Of a DNA stretch of 40,987 bases, positions 8,042 to 17,078 are shown in pieces (within the stretch, counting starts at the first letter, position 1; every line of letters begins with the position of its first letter). The stretch is from contig CAZYEI010000010.1 of the NCBI GenBank assembly GCA_964646425.1, positions 1-40,987 on the forward strand. Direction: 5' to 3'. The translations under genes and the position numbers were made by a program. The notes under the pieces were generated by a model that searched no databases, was not told where the DNA came from, and saw nothing but the letters and a program-made list of their open reading frames with translations. The stretch is from CAZYEI01 sp964646425. GTDB taxonomy: Bacteria; Bacillota_I; Bacilli_A; RFN20; JAISJY01.

Positions 8042-10444
8042 CTATTTAATTGGCTCTATTTTCCAAATATCTTTAGCATATTGACTAATTGTTCTATCAC
8101 TTGAGAAATAGCCTGCTTTAGCTATATTTACTAAACAAATATGTGCCCATGTTTTTTTATCTTGATATAAAACTGCAACTTTTTCTTGGGCCTCAACATA
8201 TGATGTGAAATCAGCTAAACAGAAATATTCATCATTTCTAAACATAATTTCATCAAAAATTGTTCTAAAATTATCACCATTATGAGTTTTAAAAGTTCCA
8301 TCAGTTAGACTATCCATTACTTTACGAATTCTTTCATCTGAATTGTAATAATTCCATGGATTATATTGACCACTGATTTTTAAATCATAGACTTCTTGCT
8401 CTTTTAAGCCAAAAATCATGCTATTTTCATTGCCAACTAATTCATTAATTTCTACATTTGCACCATCTAATGTTCCAAGAGTAATAGCACCATTAATCAT
8501 AAATTTCATATTACCAGTTCCTGAAGCCTCTTTACCAGCAGTTGAAATTTGTTCTGAAATATCAGCAGCAGGCATAATAATTTCTGCCTTCGATACATCG
8601 TAATTTTCGATAAAAATAACTTTCATATATTTTCCAATTTCAGGATCATTATTAATTACTTCACCAATTGAATTAATTAATTCGATTACTTTCTTTGCAA
8701 AATAATAACTTGGGGCTGCTTTAGCACCAAAAATAAATGTATGAGGATAGATTCTAAAGCTAGGATCTTCTTTCATTCTTTGATATAAATAAATTATATG
8801 TAAAACATTTAACATTTGACGCTTATATGCATGCAATCTTTTAACTTGAATATCAAATATCGAATTTGTATCTACACTTACCCCATTGTGAGTTAAAATA
8901 TAGTCTGCAAGTTCTTTTTTCTTTTCATTTTTAACTTTTAAGAATGCTTTTTGTACTTTTTCATCATCTACATATGGCAATAATTTCTCTAATAAATCAG
9001 GATTATTAATCCATTCTTCACCTATAGTTTTGTTTAACAACTTAGAAAGTTGTGGATTCGAATAAGCTAACCATCTACGATGAGTTATACCATTTGTTTT
9101 ATTATTAAATTTTTCAGGCCATAATTCATAAAATTCCTTAAATGTATCCTTCTTTAAAATTTCAGTATGAAGTGCAGCAACACCATTTATAGAATATGAA
9201 CCTACAATTGCAAGATTTGCCATATAAACCATTCCATCTTTAATAACCAACATACGATTTATTTTCTCTTCACTAAATCCTTTAGACCTAGCAAAAATTT
9301 GGAATCTACGATTAATTTCTTCGATAATCATATATATTCTTGGTAATAAACGTTGAATGTAGTGAGTAGGCCACTTTTCTAAAGCTTCAGCCATTACAGT
9401 ATGGTTTGTATATGCCATTGACTCGGTAACAATCTTCCATGCATCATCCCATTCAAACATAAATTCATCCATTAAAATTCTCATTAATTCAGGAATACAT
9501 AAAACTGGATGAGTATCATTTAATTGAAACGTAAGTTTTTCTGCCAAGTTATTAAGAGTCTTATAATTTCTTAAATGATTTTTTATTTGAGCTTGTAAGC
9601 CAGCAGAAACAAAGAAATATTGTTGTTTTAAGCGAAGCATTTTACCTTGTTCAGTTGAATCATCTGGATATAATCCTAAACATAATTGACGAACATCAGT
9701 CAAATATGAATTAAAATCACGATGACGAGGTAAATTTTCACTTGATGGTTCCGCAGACCATAATCTTAATGTATTTGTAATATTATTTTTATGGCCGATA
9801 ACAGGAACATCATATGGAACAGCACGCACATGCTCAGCATTAACGTGTCTAAACATTGTTCGATTTTCAATTTGATAAGTTTCAACATGTCCCCAAAATT
9901 TAACCTCAACAGCATGTTTTGGTTTCCTAATTTCCCAAACATTACCTAAAGTTAACCATTGATCTGGAACTTCAACTTGTTTACCATTTTCAATTTTTTG
10001 GCGGAAAAATCCATATTCATATCTAATAGTATTTCCGTGCCCTGGCAAACCTAAAGAAGCAATTGAATCCATAAAGCAAGCAGCTAAACGGCCAAGACCA
10101 CCATTTCCTAATCCTGCATCAGATTCCTTAACTTCAAGTTCATGAATATCAATACCTAAATCCTTTAATCCGTTTTTTGCTACTTCATAAATTCCTAAAT
10201 TTTGCATATTATTAACAAGCAAACGTCCAATTAAAAATTCCAATGAAAAATAAACCATTTGTTTTTGATTATTGTTAACAATTTCTTCTTTTGTTTTCTT
10301 CCAATTAATAGAAGCATAATCTCTAACCATTGTACCAAGTACATCATATTTTTCTGTAATATGTGAGTCTTTAACTCCTCTACCATATTTTTCAACTATT
10401 CTTTTTTCAAACTCTTTTTTAAAAGTTTCTTTATTTTTAAACAT
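8042..10444 (-). CDS. glgP: Glycogen/alpha-glucan phosphorylase
   Basis: A PLP-dependent GT35 enzyme releasing glucose-1-phosphate from the non-reducing ends of alpha-1,4-glucan. Length is 800 residues from the ATG at 10444, normal for the family. Motifs include the conserved N-terminal GLGNGGLGRLAACFMDS, the NDTHP segment, the RLHAYKRQMLN stretch, and the PLP-lysine region EASGTGNMKFMINGA near residue 650, followed by GTLDGANVEI. A longer reading frame runs upstream inside glgB, but the ATG at 10444 has GGAGG 9 bases before it and begins at the normal N terminus (MFKNKETFKKEF). Only 28 bases separate it from glgB, so the two form an operon for making and breaking branched storage glucan. Confidence 0.98.
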   Translation of the reverse strand: MFKNKETFKKEFEKRIVEKYGRGVKDSHITEKYDVLGTMVRDYASINWKKTKEEIVNNNQKQMVYFSLEFLIGRLLVNNMQNLGIYEVAKNGLKDLGIDIHELEVKESDAGLGNGGLGRLAACFMDSIASLGLPGHGNTIRYEYGFFRQKIENGKQVEVPDQWLTLGNVWEIRKPKHAVEVKFWGHVETYQIENRTMFRHVNAEHVRAVPYDVPVIGHKNNITNTLRLWSAEPSSENLPRHRDFNSYLTDVRQLCLGLYPDDSTEQGKMLRLKQQYFFVSAGLQAQIKNHLRNYKTLNNLAEKLTFQLNDTHPVLCIPELMRILMDEFMFEWDDAWKIVTESMAYTNHTVMAEALEKWPTHYIQRLLPRIYMIIEEINRRFQIFARSKGFSEEKINRMLVIKDGMVYMANLAIVGSYSINGVAALHTEILKKDTFKEFYELWPEKFNNKTNGITHRRWLAYSNPQLSKLLNKTIGEEWINNPDLLEKLLPYVDDEKVQKAFLKVKNEKKKELADYILTHNGVSVDTNSIFDIQVKRLHAYKRQMLNVLHIIYLYQRMKEDPSFRIYPHTFIFGAKAAPSYYFAKKVIELINSIGEVINNDPEIGKYMKVIFIENYDVSKAEIIMPAADISEQISTAGKEASGTGNMKFMINGAITLGTLDGANVEINELVGNENSMIFGLKEQEVYDLKISGQYNPWNYYNSDERIRKVMDSLTDGTFKTHNGDNFRTIFDEIMFRNDEYFCLADFTSYVEAQEKVAVLYQDKKTWAHICLVNIAKAGYFSSDRTISQYAKDIWKIEPIK

Positions 10445-10472
10445 CAAAAAAATCCTCCACTTTATTTGCAAA

Positions 10473-12428
10473 TTACTTTGCTTTTTTTGCCACAGTTTTC
10501 TTCTCTGTAGTTTTTGTAGCCTTAGTTTTAGAAACACTTTTAACTTTAGGCTTTTTTTCTATTTTCTTCTCTTTATTATCCGTAATAACTTCTTCTTTAT
10601 TTTCTGGAACATAGGCCAAAATTATTCCAGCAAATGGAGCAATTTTTATTCCAATTCGATATGGTTGTCCATTTAGCCATTGATCCATTGTAAAAATACG
10701 TTGACCATTGTATGAATTATAGCCACCATAAACCTCTTTATCTGTATTAATAATTTCTTTGTATTCTCCTTGCATTGGAACTCCAATTTCATAATAATCA
10801 TAATAAACAGGAGTCATATTAAAAAGCGCAATAATTAATGAATCGCCAACTTGACGTTTAAATATATAAATACTTTGATCAACATTATCAGCAATTAACC
10901 ATGAAAAACTCTTTTGATCATACTCTTTTTCATATAATGCAGGATAATACTTATATACTTCATTCAAATCACGAACTAATCGTGAAAAGCCAGAATGTTT
11001 TGGATATTCATATAAATTCCAATTTAACTGGCGTTGTTCATTCCATTCATCAAATTGAGCAATTTCATTTCCCATAAAATTCAATTTTTTACCTGGATGA
11101 GCAAACATATATGTCATTAAATTTCTCGCTTGAGCAAATTTATCCTCGTAATTCCCCCACATTTTATTAATAATAGATCCTTTACCATGTACAACTTCAT
11201 CATGTGAAAGTGGCATAATAAATCTTTCCGAGAAGAAATAATGCATTGAAAATGTTAATTGATGATGATGAAATTTACGATAAATTGGATCCAAACCATA
11301 ATATTTAAGCGTATCATTCATCCAGCCAAGATCCCATTTATAATCAAAGCCTAAGCCACCTTCAAAAGTTGGAACAGTGACACCTTGATAAGCACTTGAA
11401 TCCTCTGCAATCATCATAACATTAGGAAATTTAGCACAAATATTATGATTTAATCGTTTAATAAAATCAACAGCACCATAATTAACGCCACGATTGCTAT
11501 TTCCCCCCCAATAGATAATATTGCTTACAGCATCAACCCTGATACCATCAAAATGGAAATAATCAATCCAAAATGCAGCACTAGAAATCAAGAAACTACG
11601 AACTTCTTCTTTTCCTAAATCAAAATTAACTGATCCCCATTCACTATAACGATTTCGCATATCGCTATATTCATATAATGGAGCACCATCAAACATATGC
11701 AACCCAAAATCATCTTTAACAAAATGAACAGGAACAAAATCCATAATAACACCAATATTATTTTGATGACATTTATCAATAAAATACATTAATTGTTTAG
11801 GATTCCCATAACGGCTTGTAACATTAAAATATCCACTACATAGATATCCCCAAGAGCCATCAAAAGGATGTTCAATAATAGGCAATATTTCAATATGAGT
11901 AAAACCTCGATCTTTTATATAAGGAATAATTTTTTCAGCCATTTCTTCATAACTAAAAGAGCGATCTCCATCTTTTTGCCATGATCCAAAATGAAATTCA
12001 TAAATGCTCATTGGCAAATCAATATTCTTAGTTCGCTTTGAAAGCCACTCCCCATCCATCCAAGGAAAATCATCTAAATTATATATCTTTGAACCTGTAT
12101 GAGGACGATATTCACTATAAAAAGCGTATGGATCAGCTTTATCTAGCCAATTATCATCAAAACCATGAATTCGATATTTATAACAATCATAATCTTTCAA
12201 ACCTGGAACAAACAATTCCCAAATTCCATTATCATGACGATACATATAATGCTGTGAACCATCCCAATCATTAAAATCTCCAATAATTTGAATTTCTTTA
12301 GCACTAGGGGCGTATACTCTAAATATAACACCATTTTGCTCATTATTTTTCACAAAATGAGCACCAAATAACTTATAACTATCGGTAGAATGTCCGCTAA
12401 AAAAATCAGCGATTAATTGTTCATTCAT
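10473..12428 (-). CDS. glgB: 1,4-alpha-glucan branching enzyme with a lysine-rich C-terminal tail
   Basis: GH13 enzyme creating alpha-1,6 branches in glycogen. An N-terminal CBM48 domain (VIFRVYAPSAKEIQIIGDFNDW) precedes the catalytic barrel. GH13 signatures are present: region I DFVPVHF, region II GIRVDAVSN with the nucleophile Asp, region III IAEDSS with the acid Glu, region IV PLSHDEVVHGKGS. I use ATG 12428 because GGGTG sits 6 bases before it; ATG 12446 has no ribosome site. The length is 651 residues. The last 38 residues, after the all-beta C domain, are a Lys/Thr/Ala/Val tail (EKKIEKKPKVKSVSKTKATK) absent from typical branching enzymes and looking like a disordered cationic tail. glgP follows after 28 bases. 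Confidence 0.97.
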   Translation of the reverse strand: MNEQLIADFFSGHSTDSYKLFGAHFVKNNEQNGVIFRVYAPSAKEIQIIGDFNDWDGSQHYMYRHDNGIWELFVPGLKDYDCYKYRIHGFDDNWLDKADPYAFYSEYRPHTGSKIYNLDDFPWMDGEWLSKRTKNIDLPMSIYEFHFGSWQKDGDRSFSYEEMAEKIIPYIKDRGFTHIEILPIIEHPFDGSWGYLCSGYFNVTSRYGNPKQLMYFIDKCHQNNIGVIMDFVPVHFVKDDFGLHMFDGAPLYEYSDMRNRYSEWGSVNFDLGKEEVRSFLISSAAFWIDYFHFDGIRVDAVSNIIYWGGNSNRGVNYGAVDFIKRLNHNICAKFPNVMMIAEDSSAYQGVTVPTFEGGLGFDYKWDLGWMNDTLKYYGLDPIYRKFHHHQLTFSMHYFFSERFIMPLSHDEVVHGKGSIINKMWGNYEDKFAQARNLMTYMFAHPGKKLNFMGNEIAQFDEWNEQRQLNWNLYEYPKHSGFSRLVRDLNEVYKYYPALYEKEYDQKSFSWLIADNVDQSIYIFKRQVGDSLIIALFNMTPVYYDYYEIGVPMQGEYKEIINTDKEVYGGYNSYNGQRIFTMDQWLNGQPYRIGIKIAPFAGIILAYVPENKEEVITDNKEKKIEKKPKVKSVSKTKATKTTEKKTVAKKAK

Positions 12429-12489
12429 TATTATCACCCGAGTCATATTTTAACATAATTATTTATATAAATAAACAAAAATAAGTTAT

Positions 12490-12509
12490 ATCGATAAAAA
12501 GAAATCGAT
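12490..12509. promoter_or_regulatory. Possible operator: paired ATCGAT sites in the divergent glgB/GH13 region
   Basis: Two identical 6-base palindromes ATCGAT at 12490-12495 and 12504-12509 are spaced 14 bases centre to centre, within the 217-base AT-rich region between divergent glgB and the GH13 gene. They could bind a dimeric repressor or form a 6-bp hairpin. The sequence does not fit a catabolite-repression cre site well. No clear glgB promoter could be assigned nearby. Confidence 0.3.
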
Positions 12510-12589
12510 TTACATAAATTTTTAAGATAAAAAGACTAAAAAAACTTTTAAATAAAAGAAAAAAATGCCTTTATAATAATTATAAAATA

Positions 12590-12618
12590 TTGAAATATAA
12601 ATTATTTAAAGATATAAT
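12590..12618 (+). promoter_or_regulatory. Sigma-A promoter of the GH13 gene
   Basis: TTGAAA (12590-12595), a 17-base spacer and a perfect TATAAT (12613-12618). The transcript would start about 20 bases before the ATG, leaving room for the GGAGG at 12633-12637. Confidence 0.85.
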
Positions 12619-12645
12619 ATAAAATGTATTTTGGAGGAAAAAACA

Positions 12646-14748
12646 ATGGAAAATAAGAAACCTACATCTAGTGCACTTTTAAAATTACTTACCTGTTTAA
12701 AAGTTCAAGAAAAAAAGACTGATCAAATTATTTTTAATTATGCAATTCCTGAACTATGGAATGTCCATAATTATTCAGGTAATGATGTAATTAATACACA
12801 AAGTGGCAATATTTTAGTCAATCCATATAAATTTTTAATTTCACTAATCGAAGATGAAATTTTACCAAAAAAAGAACCAGGAAAAAATTACGCTCAATCT
12901 ATTGCTAATTTAAAAGAAGAAAATAACGGCGGAGACTGGATTAAACAAGCCGTAGCATATTCAATGATGCCAAGAGCTTCTGCAGCGTTTGACCATGATA
13001 GAACTGATAAGCTTGAAGAAAGCAATATTTATGGTCTTAAAGAGACTGGTACATTTGTTAAATCACTTGCCCTTCTTCCTTTATTAAAGAAAATGGGTGT
13101 AAATCTTGTATACATGTTGCCAATTGCTACTTATACAAGGATGTATAAAAAAGGTGAAATGGGTTCTCCTTATGGAGTAAAAGATTTTTATAAAATTGAT
13201 AAAGACTTATTCGATCCAATTACCGGAGATGAAATGACTCTTGAAGAACAATTTAAAGCCTTTGTTGAAGCCTGTCATATTATGGGAATGAGAGTTGCTC
13301 TAGATTATATTCCTCGTACTAACGCTCGTGACTCTATGCTGGTATTATCGCACCCCGAATGGTTTTATTGGATCAAAAAAGAAGATGAAGCAATTTACAA
13401 AACTCCTTGGGTTGATGGTGTTGATGTTTTAACAGTTCCTACACCTGAACATGCAAAAAATATTTATACAAGCAAAGAAGTTATTGATTTTATTAAATTA
13501 TTTAAGAAAAATCCAAAATCTGCTTATCCAAAAAAATGGGAAAAGATACTAGAAATAGTTAAAAATAATCCTGAAAGAAATCATTTAGAAGTAATTGAAG
13601 AGATTACAGGATTAACTGTTGCACCAGCTTTTGCTGATGTAATGAATGATCCTCAACCTGCTTGGTCTGATGTTACATTCTTTAGAATGTATTTAGATAA
13701 TCCAATTGCAGCACAACCTTATGTAGATAAAAAAGCAAATCCATATATGCTATTTGACATTGCCAAAAGCTCATTAAACCCTGGCAAGAAGCCAAATATT
13801 GAATTATGGAATACCTTAGCAGGAATTATTCCTTACTATCAAAAAGAATTTGGCATTGATGGAATGAGAATTGATATGGGACACGCTATTCCAGATGATT
13901 TAACTAAATTGATTTTCAAAAATGCACGTGAAATTGATCCTAATTTCTGCTTTATTGCTGAAGAACTACAAGCAAAACGTGCTAAAGTAGCAAAGGAATT
14001 AGGCTATAATATGATTATCGGTGATGGCTTCTATATGGAACCCCGTGTATATGAATTTAAATCTCATGAATTTATGTACAATGCCAAAAATTTACCAATC
14101 CCTTGTTTTGCATGTTGCGAAACACACGATACTCAAAGAGTTGCCGCAAGAAATGGTGAACGAAATCTAGCAAGATTTTTAACTGCAATGAATATGTTTA
14201 TTCCTAACACAGTTCCATTTATAAATTCTGCTCAAGAAATTTATGAATATCAACCAATGAATACTGGCTTAGATTGTCGTCCAAATGAAGCATTTTTATT
14301 GGATCCAAAAGATCCAATGTACAGTAAGCTTGCTTTATTTGATCGTTATGCTTATCATTATAACGCAGAAGGCCATTTTGAATTACCAGATATGCTAGAA
14401 ATTTTATCTGAAATTCGTAATAACGATTTAGAACTATTCACTGATCCAAGTAAATCACTACCACTAGGATTTGCACATATGAGAGAACACGGAATTGGAT
14501 TCGCCTATGTAAAAGACAATTCTGGTTCTGATAATATCTATTTAATTATTGGTCATTCGCATGTTCATAATGCTGAAAATATTACTTGTAAAATTGAAAA
14601 TGCCCGTTATCGTGGACAAAATGGACAAAGAGTTGCAAAATTAATTTTCTCAACACACGAAAATCCAAGAACAATAACTGAATTTAATGGTGATGGTAAT
14701 CTAAATTTATGGATGCAACCTGGAGAAGTAAAAATTATTAAATTATAA
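12646..14748 (+). CDS. GH13 alpha-amylase-superfamily enzyme, GlgE/maltosyltransferase-like
   Basis: A 700-residue cytosolic protein with no signal peptide. The GH13 catalytic triad is visible: Asp410 in GIDGMRIDMGHAIP (nucleophile), Glu439 or Glu440 in FIAEE (acid), and Asp495 in ETHDTQR (stabiliser). Region I is atypical: DYIPRTNARDS (residues 220-230) instead of DxVxNH, closely followed by HPEWFYWIK, a motif placement I associate with GlgE-type maltosyltransferases (GH13_3) and related enzymes. The N-terminal 110 residues contain no CBM48 that I can recognise. A helical insert rich in Lys (residues 275-325) interrupts the barrel. The start is ATG 12646, 8 bases after GGAGG; the in-frame TTG at 12631 overlaps that site. 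It is transcribed away from glgB, facing the pullulanase. The reaction (maltosyl transfer, phosphorolysis or hydrolysis) cannot be fixed from sequence. Confidence 0.82.
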   Translation: MENKKPTSSALLKLLTCLKVQEKKTDQIIFNYAIPELWNVHNYSGNDVINTQSGNILVNPYKFLISLIEDEILPKKEPGKNYAQSIANLKEENNGGDWIKQAVAYSMMPRASAAFDHDRTDKLEESNIYGLKETGTFVKSLALLPLLKKMGVNLVYMLPIATYTRMYKKGEMGSPYGVKDFYKIDKDLFDPITGDEMTLEEQFKAFVEACHIMGMRVALDYIPRTNARDSMLVLSHPEWFYWIKKEDEAIYKTPWVDGVDVLTVPTPEHAKNIYTSKEVIDFIKLFKKNPKSAYPKKWEKILEIVKNNPERNHLEVIEEITGLTVAPAFADVMNDPQPAWSDVTFFRMYLDNPIAAQPYVDKKANPYMLFDIAKSSLNPGKKPNIELWNTLAGIIPYYQKEFGIDGMRIDMGHAIPDDLTKLIFKNAREIDPNFCFIAEELQAKRAKVAKELGYNMIIGDGFYMEPRVYEFKSHEFMYNAKNLPIPCFACCETHDTQRVAARNGERNLARFLTAMNMFIPNTVPFINSAQEIYEYQPMNTGLDCRPNEAFLLDPKDPMYSKLALFDRYAYHYNAEGHFELPDMLEILSEIRNNDLELFTDPSKSLPLGFAHMREHGIGFAYVKDNSGSDNIYLIIGHSHVHNAENITCKIENARYRGQNGQRVAKLIFSTHENPRTITEFNGDGNLNLWMQPGEVKIIKL

Positions 14749-14756
14749 AAAAATTA

Positions 14757-14790
14757 AAACGCACTTAACCATTTTTGATTAAGTGCGTTT
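14757..14790. terminator. Bidirectional terminator between GH13 and pulA
   Basis: A 12-bp stem (arms 14757-14768 and 14779-14790) with a GC-containing core CGCACTTAA, a 10-base loop, a T run after it on the plus strand and an A run before it, serving both convergent genes. Confidence 0.9.
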
Positions 14791-14792
14791 TT

Positions 14793-16922
14793 TTATCTAG
14801 CAAGTACTAATAAAGAACAAGGATTAATCATTAAATTATTACCATACAATGGAATATTAACCAAACCCGACTCATTAGCTAAAATTCTATAATAATTATT
14901 TAAAGAATAAGAAACTACTTTATTGTTTGGATTAATGATTACAACTAATTCCTTAAATTCTTCACTGTCTTTTTCACAATTCAATCTATAAACTGTAATT
15001 CCTTCATTTTCAAAAGATAAAGATGTTAAATCTTTTATTTCTTTAGGCGTATTTAAACGAAGACATGAATATTTTTTTCTTAATGAAATCATATCCTTAA
15101 CATACATTACAACATCATGATTTTTTTCCATTAGTTCCCAATCTAAATTATTAATAAAATCAGGAGACATATAACTATTATGATGTCCATTTTTAGTTCC
15201 ACAAAACTCTTGTCCAGCATGAATAAAAGGAACACCTTGTGAAACTAAAATTACTCCCAAAATTAATTTTTGACGTTTTTTTCTAATTTCTTCACTTTCA
15301 TTAGAACAACATGCTAACATTTTGTCATAAACAGTTGCATTATCATGACATTCAACATAGTTTATAACTTGATTTGGTGATAAATAATTATATCCTAATT
15401 GTCTTTCAAAACAAGAGCCAAGTATAACATCTTCCACTAAATGAAGATTTTTTACTTCTCCCGTTAAATATCCTCTATGAGCAATTTCATCAGTATTGGT
15501 ACTTCCTTTTAGTACATCACGATATCTATCACTAAAGTGTCCAATATTAGGCATTTTTGCATTATTTAATTGAGTAGCCTTCATATAATCAGGAAGCAAA
15601 GTAGGCATATTCCAGCCTTCACCATATATCATAAAATGTGGTTTAACTTTACAACATTCAAAATAAATGTCATTTATTGTTTGATAATCAATGATTCCCA
15701 TTAAATCAAAACGGAAACCATCAACATCGTAAAAATTAACCCAACGAAGACATGAACTAATAATAAATTTACGTGCCATTACTCTAGTAGAATCAAAATC
15801 ATTTCCACAAAAAGAACCATTCGAAATTTCTCCTTGTTCCCCTATTCTAAAATAATAATTAGGAACAATATTTTCAAATGAAGAATCAAATCTAGTAAAC
15901 ATATGATTATAAACAACATCCATATTTACACGAATGCCATGTTTATGTAATGCTTGAATCATTTGTTTGCATTCAATTACTCTTGAATATGGATTTCTTA
16001 CATTACTTGCATAACTACCCTCAGGTACACTATATTGCATTGGATCATATCCCCAATTGTAATATGTAAATTGATTTTCTTCATCTACAGATCCAAAATC
16101 AAAAAAAGGAAGAAGTTGAACATGAGTTATACCTAAATCTTCTAAATATGAAATTCCAGTCTTTAAACCTCTTTCGGAAATTGTATTTTCTTCTAAAAAA
16201 GCAATGTATTTACCTTTATTCTTAATTCCTGAATGCTCATTAATTGAAAAATCACGGATATGTAGTTCGTAAATGACAGCATCAACATTATTAATAAATT
16301 CTGGTAAGCAATGAGAATAATTCTCAACATTAGTTTTTGCCAAATCAATAATGACAGAGCGATTGTGATTTGGTGTTGAAGAATACGCATATGGATCGAT
16401 TGCACGATTTAATTTTCCATTTACTTTAACAACATAAATATATGAGTAGCCTTCAAAATCGCCTTCAATTTTACCATACCATACTCCTTTATCTTGAATT
16501 TTCAAAGGAATATATTGATAGTTTCCATCTTTTTCTAATTCTAAAACAACAAAACTTGCAGTTGGTGCCCAAACTTTAAATGAAGAAAACTCTTTAGTAT
16601 ATGTTGGTCCTAAATCATCGCCATCATATTTAAATTTTTCTTCAAATTCTTTTGTTCGTACTATATACCTAAACTCAATAGGTGCAGTTAAATAATGTTC
16701 ATCAGCAATTACATATTCTTCACCAGGAACTAATTCAGGACATTGCAAGATATATTGTTTAACTTGTGGTAAATCATTTATTTTTAATATTTCTAAGGAA
16801 GTTAAATTTCCATGTGCATCACGAAGTCTAAATGTTTCACTCACACCATTGTAATGATTTTTTGAAAGTTCAACGCATAATTCATTGCTTTTATCCATCA
16901 CAGCCGTTAAAATTGGTTGCAT
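14793..16922 (-). CDS. pulA: Type I pullulanase (GH13_14), intracellular
   Basis: Debranching enzyme hydrolysing alpha-1,6 links in branched glucans. It has 709 residues. An N-terminal beta domain (about 1-105) precedes a CBM48 (FSSFKVWAPTASFVVLEL) and the catalytic barrel. The type I pullulanase signature YNWGYDP is present, as is YELHIRDFSI. GH13 regions: DVVYNHMF (I), GFRFDLMGI (II, nucleophile Asp), MIYGEGWNMP (III, acid Glu), YVECHDNATVYDKM (IV). No signal peptide, so it should act on internal glycogen or imported maltodextrins together with glgP and glgB. ATG 16922 is preceded by AGGAGG 7 bases away. It lies between the convergent GH13 gene and the ribosomal protein operon, with a shared terminator on its left. 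Confidence 0.96.
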   Translation of the reverse strand: MQPILTAVMDKSNELCVELSKNHYNGVSETFRLRDAHGNLTSLEILKINDLPQVKQYILQCPELVPGEEYVIADEHYLTAPIEFRYIVRTKEFEEKFKYDGDDLGPTYTKEFSSFKVWAPTASFVVLELEKDGNYQYIPLKIQDKGVWYGKIEGDFEGYSYIYVVKVNGKLNRAIDPYAYSSTPNHNRSVIIDLAKTNVENYSHCLPEFINNVDAVIYELHIRDFSINEHSGIKNKGKYIAFLEENTISERGLKTGISYLEDLGITHVQLLPFFDFGSVDEENQFTYYNWGYDPMQYSVPEGSYASNVRNPYSRVIECKQMIQALHKHGIRVNMDVVYNHMFTRFDSSFENIVPNYYFRIGEQGEISNGSFCGNDFDSTRVMARKFIISSCLRWVNFYDVDGFRFDLMGIIDYQTINDIYFECCKVKPHFMIYGEGWNMPTLLPDYMKATQLNNAKMPNIGHFSDRYRDVLKGSTNTDEIAHRGYLTGEVKNLHLVEDVILGSCFERQLGYNYLSPNQVINYVECHDNATVYDKMLACCSNESEEIRKKRQKLILGVILVSQGVPFIHAGQEFCGTKNGHHNSYMSPDFINNLDWELMEKNHDVVMYVKDMISLRKKYSCLRLNTPKEIKDLTSLSFENEGITVYRLNCEKDSEEFKELVVIINPNNKVVSYSLNNYYRILANESGLVNIPLYGNNLMINPCSLLVLAR

Positions 16923-16965
16923 AAAAACCTCCTAAATTAAATTTTATGATAAAATAATTAAATAA

Positions 16966-16989
16966 AAAAGAGCACATTTGTGCTCTTTT
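16966..16989. terminator. Terminator of infC-rpmI-rplT
   Basis: An 11-bp stem (arms 16966-16976 and 16979-16989) with core AGAGCAC/GTGCTCT and U-rich sequence on the minus-strand exit. It lies 90 bases past the rplT stop and 44 bases before the pulA start. Confidence 0.88.
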
Positions 16990-17078
16990 AACTACTTAGC
17001 ATCTTTTATAGATGTTGCAAATAGCAACAACTTAATGCTACGGCAATTAGCCATAGAGCATCAATACTTTTTATAAAC
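16990..17078 (-). other. Structured 3' untranslated region of rplT
   Basis: Eighty-nine bases between the rplT stop and the terminator with no open frame. Hairpins read by eye: arms 17035-17044 and 17050-17061 (10 pairs with one G-U pair on the minus strand and a 2-base bulge), and arms 17013-17018 and 17024-17029. A third, 17000-17004 with 17010-17014, shares bases with the second, so the two would be alternatives. Function unknown. Confidence 0.4.

Noticed and set aside
10445..10537. Upstream extension of glgP overlapping the end of glgB
   Set aside because: The ATG at 10444 has an ideal ribosome site and matches the family N terminus; the extension reads through the Lys-rich glgB tail in another frame.
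12498..12514. Catabolite-repression (cre) site near glgB
   Set aside because: The bases around the central CG do not fit the consensus: the flanking CA is displaced by one and the TG is missing.
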